Shown piece after piece: positions 8,898 to 18,925 of a stretch of DNA of 64,000 bases. Where the stretch lies: assembly GCA_039707465.1 (NCBI GenBank), contig CM077643.1, positions 45,946,605-46,010,604 on the forward strand, written 5' to 3'. The notes under the pieces were generated by a model. The model saw only the letters and a program-made list of their open reading frames with translations, was not told the origin of the DNA and did no database searches. Position 1 is the first letter of the stretch; each line of letters begins with the position of its first letter. Source of the DNA: Rhabdophis nuchalis (taxonomy: Eukaryota > Chordata > Lepidosauria > Squamata > Natricidae). A program made the position numbers and the translations under genes.

Positions 8898-11283
8898 TTA
8901 TTTTTTTATTTATTTTTTATTTTATTAAATTTATACCCCGCCCTTCTCCAAACGGACCCAGGGCGGCGCACAGGGATGTTAAAACACATATAAAACATAT
9001 AAAATTTTAAAAAACTTATTCTAATAGACCCTGCGCTAAAAACCGAATTTAAAAAACCCAAATTTAAAACTATCTAAGAGTCAGTAATGGGGGTTATGCT
9101 AGGCCGGCTAGATGGAATAGGTGTGTCTTCAGACACTTGCGGAAGAGGCGGAGGTCAGAGATGGTGCGGAGTTCAGGGGGTAGGTCGTTCCAAAGGGCAG
9201 GGCCCGCCACAGAGAAGGCTCTTCCCCTGGGTGTCGCCAGTCGGCATTGTCCAGCCGACGGCACCCTGAGGAGGCCCTCTCTGTGGGAGCGTATCGGTCT
9301 GAGGGATGTATGGGGCAGGAGGCGGTCTCGCATATAACTAGGCCCCGAGCCATGGAGCGCTTTAAAGATGGTCGTTAAAACCTTGAAGCGCACCCGAAAG
9401 ACCACAGGGAGCCAGTGCAGCTCGCGCAGGATAGGTATTATGTGGGAGTGTCTAGGCGCTCCCGTAATCACCCGCGCGGCTGCGTTCTGGACTAGCTGCA
9501 GCTTTCGGGTGCACCTCAAGGGGAGCCCCATGTAGAGAGCATTACAGTAGTCAAGTCGAGAGGTGACGAGTGCTTGAGTGACTGTGCGTAAGGCACCCCG
9601 GTCCAGTAAGGGGCGCAATTGGCGCATCAGGCGTACCTGATGGAATGCCCCCCTGGCCACGGCTGCCACATGATCTTCCATAGACAGCCGGGAATCCAGG
9701 AGGACACCCAAATTGCGCGCCCTCTCCACGGGGGCCGGTGTTTCGCCCCCAATGGCCAGAGTTGGAATAATCTGGCTGAACCGGGGCGCCGGAAGCCACA
9801 GCCACTCAGTCTTGGACGGGTTGAGCCTGAGTTTGTTACCACCCATCCAGATCCGTACGGCCTCCAAACACCGGGACATTACCTCGGCGGCATCGTTGGG
9901 GTGGTCTGGGGTGGATATGTACAACTGAGTATCATCAGCGTACAGATGGTATCCCACCCCAAAACCACGGATGATCTCACCCAGCGGCTTCATATATGTG
10001 TTGAACAGTAAGGGCGAGAGGACCGACCCCTGAGGAACCCCACATATGAGGGACCTCGAGGCCGACCTCTGCCCCCCTGCCAACACATATTGCGACCGAC
10101 CAGAGAGGTAGGATGAGAACCACCACAGAACGGTGCCTCCCAACCCCAACCTCCCCAGTCGGTGCAATAGGATACCATGGTCGATGGTATCAAAAGCCGC
10201 TGAGAGGTCTAATAGGACTAGGATAGAGGAATATCCTCTATCCCGCGCCCTCCAGAGATCATCAACCAACGCGACCAATGCCGTCTCGGTGCTGTGCCCG
10301 GGTCGGAAGCCGGACTGGCGCGGGTCTAGATAATCAACTTCCTCCAAGTGTCGCGGAAACTGTTGGGCCACCACACTCTCAACAACCTTCACTAAAAAGT
10401 GGAGGTTGGAGACGGGACGATAGTTCTCTAATAATGCTGGATCCAGGGACGGCTTCTTGAGGAGGGGCCTCACCACCGCCTCTTTCAGGACGGCAGGCAA
10501 GGACCCCTCACTCAAAGATGCGTTGACAATGCCCTGGAGCCAGCCTCGTGTCGTCTCCCAGGATGCCAGTACAAGCCAGGAGGGACACGGGTCCAATAAA
10601 CATGTGGTAGCCCTAAGTCTCTTTGACAGCTTGTCCATATCCTCGGTGGTAACAAAATCAAACTCCTCCCAGGATGGTGTCACAAGAACAGCCTCGGCCT
10701 GCTCGACTGGACCACTGTCGATGGAGGGTAGCTCGTTCCGAATCCGAGTGATTTTCTCCTGCAGATAAATCCCAAATTCCTCTGCTCGACCCTGTAAAGG
10801 GGCTTCCCGCGGCCTCTGTTGAAGGAGGGAGCGGGTCACCCCAAACAGGGCGGCAGGGCGGTTATCTGCGGATGCAATAAGAGTGGCACAATACTCACGT
10901 TTGGCCACTTTTATCGCCACTAAGTAAGTCCTAATATGGTCTCTCACTAGTGTTCGGTCGGCTTCGGAGTGAGAAGATCTCCATCTGCTCTCTAGGCGTC
11001 TCTTGTGGCGCTTCATCTCCCTAAGCCCCTCGGTAAACCAAGGAGCCCAGGTGGTTCGTCGCCGCAAGAGAGGCCGCAAGGGCGCAACTCGGTCCAAGGC
11101 CCCCGTGGCCGCACTTAACCATGCAGCCACTAGGTCCTCAGTCGAGTCGCGGGGCAAGTCCACAGGAATTGGCCCAAGCTCCCTCTGGAACCTTATCGGG
11201 TCCATCAGGAGCCTGGGGCGGAACCATATAGGAATGTCCGGTTCCGCCTCCCCGCAGTGAGATGCAGCGATCGGAAAGTCGAA
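8898..11283 (-). mobile_element. L2 LINE copy B, nested in copy A, RT frame intact
   Basis: This copy runs from an A/T-rich tail (8898-8935) through the 3' UTR and ORF to a 5' truncation near 11283, at the last motif of the endonuclease domain. It interrupts copy A between GTGCACCT and CCTCAAGG, which leaves at most a 3-4 bp duplication (ACCT or CCT). It is the longest and best preserved LINE in the window. Confidence 0.9.
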
Positions 11284-11301
11284 CCTCAAGGGGAGCCCCA
11301 T
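9094..11301 (-). CDS. L2 reverse transcriptase ORF, endonuclease-truncated
   Basis: A 735-residue frame without stops. Residues 1-6 (MGLPLR) come from the older L2 copy A; L2-B sequence starts at FDFPIAASH, the end of the endonuclease domain. The pre-RT linker occupies about 30-290. RT motifs follow: RPVSNL (295-300), GFRPGHST (331-338), LDLSAAFD (364-371), GVPQGSVLSP (421-430) and the catalytic YADD (454-457). The L2 C-terminal domain ends FHLAGLA. The family copies its own RNA by target-primed reverse transcription. This copy has lost almost all of its endonuclease and could not cut a target itself, though the RT could be active if expressed. Absence of any frameshift or stop suggests a recent insertion. 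The usual L2 starts with a full endonuclease domain. Confidence 0.92.
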   Translation of the reverse strand: MGLPLRFDFPIAASHCGEAEPDIPIWFRPRLLMDPIRFQRELGPIPVDLPRDSTEDLVAAWLSAATGALDRVAPLRPLLRRRTTWAPWFTEGLREMKRHKRRLESRWRSSHSEADRTLVRDHIRTYLVAIKVAKREYCATLIASADNRPAALFGVTRSLLQQRPREAPLQGRAEEFGIYLQEKITRIRNELPSIDSGPVEQAEAVLVTPSWEEFDFVTTEDMDKLSKRLRATTCLLDPCPSWLVLASWETTRGWLQGIVNASLSEGSLPAVLKEAVVRPLLKKPSLDPALLENYRPVSNLHFLVKVVESVVAQQFPRHLEEVDYLDPRQSGFRPGHSTETALVALVDDLWRARDRGYSSILVLLDLSAAFDTIDHGILLHRLGRLGLGGTVLWWFSSYLSGRSQYVLAGGQRSASRSLICGVPQGSVLSPLLFNTYMKPLGEIIRGFGVGYHLYADDTQLYISTPDHPNDAAEVMSRCLEAVRIWMGGNKLRLNPSKTEWLWLPAPRFSQIIPTLAIGGETPAPVERARNLGVLLDSRLSMEDHVAAVARGAFHQVRLMRQLRPLLDRGALRTVTQALVTSRLDYCNALYMGLPLRCTRKLQLVQNAAARVITGAPRHSHIIPILRELHWLPVVFRVRFKVLTTIFKALHGSGPSYMRDRLLPHTSLRPIRSHREGLLRVPSAGQCRLATPRGRAFSVAGPALWNDLPPELRTISDLRLFRKCLKTHLFHLAGLA

Positions 11302-11312
11302 GTAGAGAGAAT
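11284..11312 (-). mobile_element. L2 copy A, upstream fragment
   Basis: The short segment CCTCAAGGGGAGCCCCATGT and the bases after it are the part of copy A displaced by the nested insertion. It supplies the first six codons of the long L2 frame. Confidence 0.8.
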
Positions 11313-11809
11313 TCTTATATAATAATTCATTAGATCACTAAATATACTGATGCCAGATTCCAGAGCTCTGACATGAAGACTAAGAAAAAAGGCATTTGCT
11401 GAATTCTTATGTAAAACCTTTGATGCTCAGCTGTTTTAGATCATTGAGGTATTTGTTTAAATTTCTTCCACAATAATTTTGAGAACTATGCCATGGATAA
11501 AATAATAAACATTCTTTTAAGTTTAGTTCAGCTCTGGGTCACTATAAGGTCCTGTAAACTGGTAGTTTTCTTGCCAATAAGATAGATGTAGTTTGCCATT
11601 TTCCTAGAATCTTCCTCGCAGGATGATTTTTCAATTTCAAAATTCTAACCTATAGACCTAAGATTTTCTAAGTCTCTCTTAACCACAAATCACGTTTAGC
11701 TCTTTTTTTTTTTTTAGAATACAATACTGAATTTTTTTTGTGGACATGGATTTAAATCCCTCTTGATCTGTATTCCACATGTGCAGATAATCCTAATTCA
11801 TTCTCTCTG
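11313..11809. other. No recognisable feature
   Basis: A/T-rich sequence without recognised repeat or coding frame. Confidence 0.5.
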
Positions 11810-12030
11810 TTATTTACTTATTCACATATTTTATTCCATTTTATTTTATTTGTATAGTCATCTGTGACTCTCGGTGCTGCAGATGATTAAAACAATCAAA
11901 TAATACAACCAATAAACACAACACAAAAATCAATTTATTACTAGCCTTTAAAATCAATTTAAAACCCCACTAAAAAACAAAAGTAAAACCAGAAAAGATA
12001 AAAACCAGGCAAGTGCAAATTGTGGATCAA
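11810..12030 (-). mobile_element. Possible very old L2-like 3' end
   Basis: TTATTTGTATAGTCATCTGTGAC followed by an AAAACAATCAAATAATACAA-type stretch resembles a decayed LINE 3' UTR like that at 7383. Weak; no coding remnant. Confidence 0.3.
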
Positions 12031-12113
12031 TCAGTCCAGACATCTAGCAGACTTCAAACGACAGCTAGTTCCCATGCACATTGGTACAACGGTGTTTTCA
12101 GAACCTGTTAGAG

Positions 12114-12244
12114 CAGGAGTCTCCAACCTTTGCAACTTTAAGTCTGAAGGACTTCAGCTCCCAGAATTCTCCAGCCAGCTTTGCAGCTGGCAGCTGGCAG
12201 CTGAAGTCCTTCAGACTTAAAGTTGCAAAGGTTGGAGACCCCTG
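12114..12244. mobile_element. hAT hairpin MITE, 8-bp TSD
   Basis: A 131-bp near-palindrome starting CAGGAGTCTCCAACC and ending GGTTGGAGACCCCTG, flanked on both sides by TGTTAGAG (12106-12113 and 12245-12252). CAGGGG-type ends and 8-bp duplications are hAT hallmarks. The right arm carries a small internal rearrangement (repeated AGCTGGC). Confidence 0.93.
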
Positions 12245-12460
12245 TGTTAGAGGACTAGCAGGATTGGACCCAGTATAACCTTGGGGGAGATGAAATTCTG
12301 GTTCAGTGCAGCAGAAAAAGCCCTTATTTTAGCTCCAATCGGATAACCCTCCTTAACAGATGGGAACTGTAACATGCTTGTTCTGCCTCACCTGATGTAT
12401 TAAGCAGATGTAACTGGGAGATCTGGTTCCGGAAATGCATCTGGCTCATGGCCTATAGAG

Positions 12461-12850
12461 CAGTCATGGCTAATCTTTTTGTCCTCATGTGCCCACACTC
12501 ATAATGCAATGCGCCCCCTCCCCGCGGCCTGCCCCCTTGTGCATGTGACACCCCGTTGCCTTGTTTTGGGCTTAGCAAGCCTCCCTGAAGCCTCCTGGGA
12601 TTAAAAAAATGGGGCGGGCGGCACTGCCTCCCCCTCATCCCCACGCATGTACGTGTGACCCCCTTGCACATGCATGTGCGTCTCCCGCATATGCCCCACT
12701 CCCCCTGCATCCACGGCAGAAACCCGAAAATCTGCTGGCTGGAGGAAAGTGCGCACGCACATGCGTGATGGAGCTAAGCTGGGGCGGTGACTCGTGTGCC
12801 CCCAGGGAAGGCTCTGCATGCTTGTGGGGAGCCCTCTGGGAAAGTTGAAA
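12461..12850 (+). mobile_element. hAT-like element (CAGTGATGG family), 3' end not found
   Basis: It starts CAGTCATGGCTAATC like the copies at 48881 and 52559, and shares their GTGCCCACACTCATAATGCA and CATGCGTG-type interior. The matching right terminus was not found before the L1 insertion. Confidence 0.6.
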
Positions 12851-13186
12851 AGGACAATTACAGGATTGCTGCAGCTATTGTAAATACATGCCTGAATTTT
12901 GATTGTATCATTTTTTATTTTTTATTTTTTTATATTGAAAAAGTTTTATTGGTTTTACAGTTTTTCAATAGGGTAGGGTAAGAGATTCAAAGAAATTTTG
13001 AGAGCTTTCGCGTCGAAGTTGTCAGCCCTTCCGGAGCCTCATAATAAATCATTAACAAAAAACATTTTTCATAATACTACAAAGTGAAAACATGTACATA
13101 TATCTAAGTTCTTTCTATGCTGTCAGTCATTTGCAAAAATCCAGATACACATGTTATACAATATTACTCAAAAAATCAAGGCAAAG

Positions 13187-14035
13187 TTATTTTTTAGATC
13201 TAAGTCTCTTGGCAATTGTGTCTTCTATCCCTCCTTCCAGGCCCCCAGCGGGCGAGGCCGTGGCCCCCCCTGCCCCCCCTGGATCTTCCCCCAGGACAGA
13301 GGAATGTTTTTTAAGAAAGGCTTCCACCTCAGCAACTGTTTTAATCCTCACTCTTCCTCCTTCCCAGAACACCAGCATCCCTTCAGGCATCACCCACTTG
13401 AACCAGATCCCGTGATCAAACAATTTTTTAGACAAGAAGGAAAATTTCCTTCTCGCTTCTCTAATCTTCCTTGGGATCTGCTTCAAGATGGCAACCTCCT
13501 TTTGTTGGTAAATTAACGGTCCTCCTCTTTGCACCTTCAAGATTTCCTCTCTGGTTGACCTTCTAACAAATTTAACATGTATCTCTCTGGATACTTCATT
13601 TATCCTGGCATATGCAGAGTTTATTCTGTAGGCTAGGTCAATGTCCCCTCTGATCTCATCCTTAGGTTTATGTAAATAATCTGCTATAATTGTGCTCATG
13701 AGTTCAGGGAGACATTCACCAGATTCCTCAGAAACGTTCTGAAATCTCAAAAAATATGTCATCCTTTCCATATCAATCCTAGACACATGCCCATTTATTT
13801 CTACAACCTCATTAGTAACATTTTTTATCTCTCCCTTAGCCCCAGCCAGCCCCCCTTCCAACTCTTCATTCTTCTGTGTGTTCTCCAGCACTTGTTTCCG
13901 TGTGTCCAGTAGCTCCTTTTTAAAGTTGATGTTTTCTTCTCTCTGGGCCTTGATTTCTTGCACCAAAGTTTGTATAACTGATTCAAGAGAAGCCATCCTT
14001 AGTTCTAAGCCTGCCAGTTCTGATTTTTGTGCCAT
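13187..14035 (-). CDS. L1 ORF1 protein (RNA-binding chaperone)
   Basis: An intact 282-residue frame. A predicted coiled coil covers about residues 5-90 (LELRMASLESVIQTLVQEI, then EELEGGLAGAKGEIKN). An RRM-like domain covers about 92-167 (MTYFLRFQNV, then EIHVKFVRRSTREEIL). A C-terminal domain covers about 175-245 (PLIYQQKEVAILKQIPRKI, WFKWVMPEGMLVFWEGG). This is the trimeric L1 ORF1p plan, in which the protein coats L1 RNA and acts as a nucleic-acid chaperone. The initiation codon follows a long GC-rich leader and the frame has no lesions. Downstream there is no RT or endonuclease. Confidence 0.9.
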   Translation of the reverse strand: MAQKSELAGLELRMASLESVIQTLVQEIKAQREENINFKKELLDTRKQVLENTQKNEELEGGLAGAKGEIKNVTNEVVEINGHVSRIDMERMTYFLRFQNVSEESGECLPELMSTIIADYLHKPKDEIRGDIDLAYRINSAYARINEVSREIHVKFVRRSTREEILKVQRGGPLIYQQKEVAILKQIPRKIREARRKFSFLSKKLFDHGIWFKWVMPEGMLVFWEGGRVRIKTVAEVEAFLKKHSSVLGEDPGGAGGATASPAGGLEGGIEDTIAKRLRSKK

Positions 14036-14893
14036 AATTAGCTGTTAAAGTCAATGCCACTAAAATGGCGTTTTTTGGGTGGGGCCGTTGAGGCAAATCA
14101 GGAGCTGGAAGTTCAAATCAGGATTGTGAAAAGTTCAGGAACCAAAAGAGAAACAGTTTTCCAGATCAATAATTATAATAACGAAGGCACTCCAGAAAAG
14201 AAATCACATAATCCAAAAAAATTCTTCTTTAATAACAAGAGGAAGTCCAAATCACAAAGCGATGCTGGAAATTTTCCATAAGTAAAATAGTCATTCAGGG
14301 ACAAAGAGAAGCCATCTTCCATCGCCCAGACTCAGAGCCAGAAGGAGAGAGTGGTAAAAAAAAATTGTTTCAAATCAGCCAGACCTAGATACTTTGTTGC
14401 AAGACAAATCACAGATCACTTTCCCTTGTTTCAAACAGTCCGGATTAAAGATATCCGCTTCCTCGCAACAAGGAGCCATTTTCAAGTGCCGCTTTGAGTC
14501 CGAGGGGGGGTTTATCAAGCAAACACCCCCCTCCAAGTTCTTTCAGCCCAGGCTGACAGCAAAAAAAATGTTTAAAATCACTCACTTTCCCCCTCGCAGC
14601 CGAAGCCCCGGGAAGCCTTCCGACTCAGACGGCCAGCTCTCTCCATATTCACAAAGCGATGCCGCCCACCGTTGGCGAAGGGGAAACCCCCCGCAGCATG
14701 TCCTCCTCCACCTAAGCCGAAGACAAGGGTCTCCTCCCCGCTGCCGCTGGGAGAGGGCGACCCAGGCAAGCCGGCTTTACGGGAGACCCCCAAAAACGGG
14801 GCGTCTCGCCCCCGTGGGGGGGCAGGAAAAGAAACAAAGCGGCAGACGAACCCTAGGCTCGCCCGTCGCTGCTGGAGCCGGAACCGGAAGTCC
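14036..14893 (-). promoter_or_regulatory. L1 5' UTR with presumed internal promoter
   Basis: An 858-bp leader between the upstream TSD and the ORF1 start. The distal part (14580-14893) is very GC- and CpG-rich, as expected of an internal L1 promoter. No specific factor site was identified. Confidence 0.55.
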
Positions 14894-14956
14894 GATTGTA
14901 TCATTTTTGACTATACAAATATCAGGTCAGTGTAGTTCTAATGTTGAACTCTAATA

Positions 14957-15397
14957 ACCCATACATCCCTTCGGCCGATTCACTCCCACAGAGAGGGACT
15001 TCTCCGGGTGCCGTCCACCAGGCAATGCCAGCGGGCGACGCCCAGGGGAAGGGCCTCCTCTGTGGTGGGCCCAAGTTCAACCCTCTGGAATGACCTACCC
15101 CCCGACCTTAGAACAACCACGGACCTCCGCACCTTCCGCCAGAAATTAAAGACTCTCTTGTTCCATCAGGCCGGCTTGGCCTAAGCTATTTACCTAGCCT
15201 ACAGTCTGTACCATAAATTGTTTTAATTGGGTTTTAGATGGGATCATGTTTTAACATTTTTAAATTTTAGCACAGGGATAATTTCTTTAATCTGGTATTA
15301 ATTATTTATATTTGTGATATTGTGTGTTTTAATTTCCTGTGCACCGCCCGGGTCCGATTGGGGAGAGGGTGCGGTTATATAAATCCAACAAATAAAT
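14957..15397 (+). mobile_element. L2 LINE 3' fragment
   Basis: It covers the codons for HTSRPIHSHREG, the ATPRGRASSVV and NDLPPDLRTTTDLRTFRQKLKT region, then the 3' UTR (TGCACCGCCCGGGTCCGATT, GGGGAGAGGGTGCGG) and an AAATAAATAA tail. 5'-truncated; frameshifts present. Confidence 0.82.
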
Positions 15398-15653
15398 AAA
15401 TAATAATAAATAAATAATAAGGTTTGAGACAGAAGAGAGCAAATTGCAATAGAGTTGATTGAATGTTGACTTCTTGATGCTGGAATTATTTTTATTTATT
15501 TTTGTTAACAAGTAGTTAACAAACTGCTTTAAAAGGAGGCAGCAGTGAAAGATCAGAAATCGGTGATTTTTTTTTCCAGGTGTCAATGTAAATGCTCACC
15601 CTATTGTTGCCTATTTAGATGAGAAAACATAGTAGTAATTATGATGAAAGGTA
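15398..15653. other. No recognisable feature
   Basis: A/T-rich spacer between the L2 tail and the mariner-like element. Confidence 0.4.
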
Positions 15654-16113
15654 TTCACCACATTCTTCGGAGTATAAGACCCAAAAAGGGTGACAATTTG
15701 GGTGCATCTTATACACCGAATACCGTATTTTTGGCCTCCCCAAACCCTGCCCCATGCATCCCATTTTTCACAAAGATGGACGCACAGAGGGTTTGGGAGG
15801 CCTGCAAAGTGCTCCTGGGGGCTGGGTGAAAAACGAGTGAAAATGGACTTGTTTTTTACAAAATGGGTGTTTTTGCCCTCCCCAGCCCCCAGGAGCACTC
15901 TACAGACCTCCCAAACCCTCTGCACGCCCCATTTTTGTGAAAAATGGGCCTGTTTGTTGCCTCCCAAACTCCCCACAAAGACATGCAGAGGGTTTGGGGG
16001 CATGCAGAGGGTTTGGGATGCCTGCAGAGCACTCCTGGGGGCTGGGGAGGGCAAAAACCTTTTTAAAATTTATCTCTTCAAAATCTTGGTGTGTCTTATA
16101 GTCCAAAAATACA
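15654..16113. mobile_element. TIR element of mariner-like type (GTATAAGAC family)
   Basis: The left side has TCTTCGGAGTATAAGAC and the right side GTGTCTTATAGTCCAAAAAT ending in ACAGTATT, which are complementary. The interior is an array of related blocks (CTCCCCAGCCCCCAGGAGCA, GGGTTTGGGAGGCCTGC) in both orientations, so the whole element can fold on itself. TACNGTATTTTT ends suggest TA target use; the left terminus is eroded. Confidence 0.65.
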
Positions 16114-16145
16114 GTATTTTGTGGCACCTGAGAGCCCCAATAGAA

Positions 16146-16212
16146 AGATTTCATTTATTTATTAAATTTGTTTCCCGCCCATCTCACTGGAATTTCAAAT
16201 TCAGATCTGTAC
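16146..16212 (-). mobile_element. Short old LINE 3' fragment
   Basis: TTTATTTATTAAATTTGTTTCCCGCCCATC is an L2-type 3' end. Too short to classify further. Confidence 0.35.
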
Positions 16213-16739
16213 TATAGACAGACCTGGGGATTAATTAGTTTTTTTTAAGTTTAATTGAAAGTTGAGTTTCTTAGTTGTACCCAACTATTGTTGTGCCAAA
16301 CAAGATAACCTGCAACATCACACCAAATTACTTACCCATTAAGCCTGATTTTGTTTTTAACTAGAAGCATGTGACTCTATATTGAAAGAAAAATATTTTC
16401 CATTTCTGACTATTTATGCTTTCCTGACAGTGACAGTGGTAGTATTTGGTGGCAATGAATTTAAAAAACACTGGTAAATGCACAAGGCTGCTTGACATAC
16501 CACATGTTCTGCAAACCTGCTTTAATATTGTCATTGCTTAACAGTAGGTCACTGAATTATGCCTAGGGAAGGTTGACTCTGTCGCTTCTGATTACTTCAG
16601 CCTTCCTGCTTCTTTTTGGCAAATCTTGTCTAATTCAGTTTGTTAAACTTGAAGATTCACCGTACAGCATCAATGTCACAGTATAACATATGTCTATGCG
16701 TTATTTTCATAAGTATGCACATTTCTATGAACCTTTCCC

Positions 16740-16788
<49 letters not shown>

Positions 16789-17570
16789 CTGCCTTACAAA
16801 ATTCAGACAAATAAAGACTTCAAATGATTCATTGAGTGTCCTGTGTTCAGCCCATGTATGTTCTTGAAAATGTTCAAAGATTCAAAGAAAGGTTCTTACA
16901 GATTCTCAAATTCCACCCAAATATTGCAGAGTATTTTGAAGACCATATAAGTGTATCTCTTATACATTAGCCTTTGATTATGTAGCCTGTTGATAAAAAG
17001 CTAAACTGGCTGGCTGATTTGGGCTAAAAACTCAGGGGCATTTTTCAGTGGGAACGTTCCTGTGAACTCTGCTCATGTTTTGTTGTGTGGAAAGGATCAG
17101 AAGGCATCTACAGTAAGTTCCGTAACCCCTATTATACTGCCGTGTGCCTCAGTTATGCTGCTGTTTCAATGAGCATGCATAGGGCCCTGTGTGTATACTA
17201 AAGGAACTGTGCACTAACACATGGGGGCTATATGCATTGAGAAATGTGTTTGTTGTTCTGCTTGCCTGTTGTTATGGAAAAGATACTATTAAGGGAACAC
17301 TTTCTCTACATAATACTGAGATTATACAAGTAAGCCTATTCTATGGAAGCTGTTCTTTGATACATGACAACTCTTCCTCTGCATGATTACTTTTCTATTC
17401 TACTTATTAATTTTATATTTATAAATGAAAGAATAAGACATCGGTACCCCCTGAAGCAGAATCTCTACTTTGATAGGAAAGTTTGCCATTTTAAGTGAAG
17501 TGGTATAAAGATCTTTCAACCAGAGTATAAAGTTTTAAGAGGCAGATTTATGTCAGCTCAAACATGGTCA
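16213..17570. other. No gene seen; (GT)n microsatellite at 16742-16787
   Basis: Apart from about 22 GT units the sequence is A/T-rich and without recognised repeats. The 75-residue frame over the GT run is an artefact. Confidence 0.5.
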
Positions 17571-17711
17571 CAGTGGATTAAGGAAAGTCCTATTTGAGGG
17601 AGTCTAAACCAAAGGGTAACTGAGTAATAATGAACGTGATAGTAAAACATGTTCAGTTGGAGCTGTTCACTTCTCAACAAAGGCACTTTTAAGATAAGTT
17701 GTTTTTATCTA

Positions 17712-18097
17712 AAACTAGCCGATAACCCGGCATTGCCCGGGTATTTATTTATTGGGGGGGGGGGGGGGGGGGGGAATAGCCGGACCAAGCGTAATTTGTA
17801 ATGTTGAATTTTCCCCCTCACCAGAGGGAGCCCCCTTGTAGAGTACTGTGAAGCTATTACTATGGTAACGCCACTGCACTGTACAGTAGAAGACATTTTA
17901 TGGCAGTACACTAGAAGACATTTAAAGGCACAACAGGCTGCATCTTAACAGAACACACACCCCGAGGGGTGTCAGGGGTGTCTTAACCCCACAGTATTTG
18001 TCTCCAGAGAGTAAGTCATCTTTGTACCAAGTTTAGTTGAAATTGCTCGAGTTATGCTGGAACATACACACATACATCCATTTTTATATGTATAGAT
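17712..18097 (+). mobile_element. Insert resembling an RTE-type LINE 3' end
   Basis: It starts ACTAGCCGATAACCCGGCATT and contains CCAAGTTTAGTTGAAATTGC, GAGTTATGCTGGAACATACA and a CACATACATCC tail. The 'accaagtttagttgaaat...cataca' wording is typical of RTE-clade 3' UTRs, but no coding part is present, so the class is uncertain. It contains a G21 run at 17754-17774. Confidence 0.4.
17754..17774. repeat. G21 homopolymer
   Basis: Twenty-one consecutive G within the insert; a likely site of assembly or length error. Confidence 0.9.
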
Positions 18098-18350
18098 GCT
18101 CTCTTCAGATCATGTGTGAAGGTCCCAAAGTGGGTCCATTCTACCCCTGTCGATTAAGGAAAGCCCTATGTGAGGGAGTCTAAACCAAAGGGTAACCGAG
18201 TAATAATGAATGTGGTGGTAAAACATGCCCAGTTGGAGCTGTGCACTTCTCAACAAAGGCACTTTCAATATCCAGTGGCGCACCACCTTAATTGTCACCT
18301 TTTAGAGAACTTGTTTTTATTTAAAATTATCTCTTCAAATCGTGTGTGAA

Positions 18351-18925
18351 GGCTCCATCCCCTGGCTGATCAAGCTAACCTAGTGAACCGTTATAGGCTG
18401 CACAAAGGACTGATGGATCAGCTTAAAGGACTGCTCTGTACTGAGTTTTCTCAAAGTCCCCTCTGTGTGCCAGGAACCGGATGGGGGGAGTGAAGGGAGC
18501 ATTGCTGCTCTTTTTAAAGCACATATCAGATTAGTCCTTGAGAGCCCCAAAGTTTGCCTGGGTGTTTGGACAGGTGGCTCCCTTCCCTCCCTTCCCCCAG
18601 GTTATCCTCGGGTTTTCTTGGGAAGTGGAGGAGGGAAGGTCCAGTAATCCTCTGTGATGTGGTAGGAGGATGGTACACAGCAGCTGAAGAATCCTGCTGT
18701 TCTCTATGGGATTAAGGAATTTTATCAGAGAGGCTATTGTTTGTCTGCCTGGCTTGGAAACTGGGTTAACACCTTCTCTGCTGCATCCAAAACCCAGTAC
18801 AGGAGAGAGGAGATGGGAAAACTCTTGCTGTAATGGCTATTCTTTTTTAAACTTTGTTTGTTTAAACAAAGGTTGCTGATTTCAAACCATCATAGAATTT
18901 AAGCTAGTGAGATGTACATTTAGTG
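18351..18925. other. No recognisable feature
   Basis: No coding frame or repeat family recognised. Confidence 0.45.

Larger units (their letters stand above)
12901..14908 (-). mobile_element. L1 element lacking ORF2 (half-L1-like), 15-bp TSD
   Basis: Flanked by perfect copies of GATTGTATCATTTTT (12901-12915 and 14894-14908). On the minus strand: GC-rich 5' UTR (14893-14036) starting GGACTTCCGGTTCCGG, intact ORF1 (14035-13187), then only about 270 bp of 3' UTR with an AATAAA signal (near 12950) and an A-rich tail. The TSD shows this is one complete insertion, not an artefact of flanking deletion, so ORF2 was absent from the inserted RNA. Mammalian HAL1 elements have the same ORF1-only plan. 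Such an element would depend on another L1 for RT and endonuclease. Confidence 0.88.
17571..18350. repeat. Local tandem duplication, one copy interrupted
   Basis: Unit 1 (17571-17711, continued at about 18098-18148) and unit 2 (about 18149-18350) share GATTAAGGAAAG, GAGGGAGTCTAAACC, AAAGGGTAAC, GAGTAATAATGAA, CAGTTGGAGCTG, CACTTCTCAACAAAGGCACT and, past the insertion, CTCTTCA(A/G)ATC(A/G)TGTGTGAAGG. Only unit 1 carries the 17712-18097 insert. Confidence 0.8.

Noticed and set aside
9087..11260. Plus-strand frames across the L2 copy
   Set aside because: Antisense shadows of the GC-rich L2 ORF; none has a domain.
13187..14035. Host coiled-coil gene
   Set aside because: The coiled coil, RRM and C-terminal order match L1 ORF1, and perfect TSDs enclose the whole unit.
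14394..14954. 186-residue plus-strand frame over the CpG-rich block
   Set aside because: It lies antisense in the L1 5' UTR; no domain and no conservation signal visible.
15654..16113. Gene with repeated protein motif (frames on both strands)
   Set aside because: Frames arise from inverted CTCCCCAGCC/GGCTGGGGAG blocks of a TIR element.
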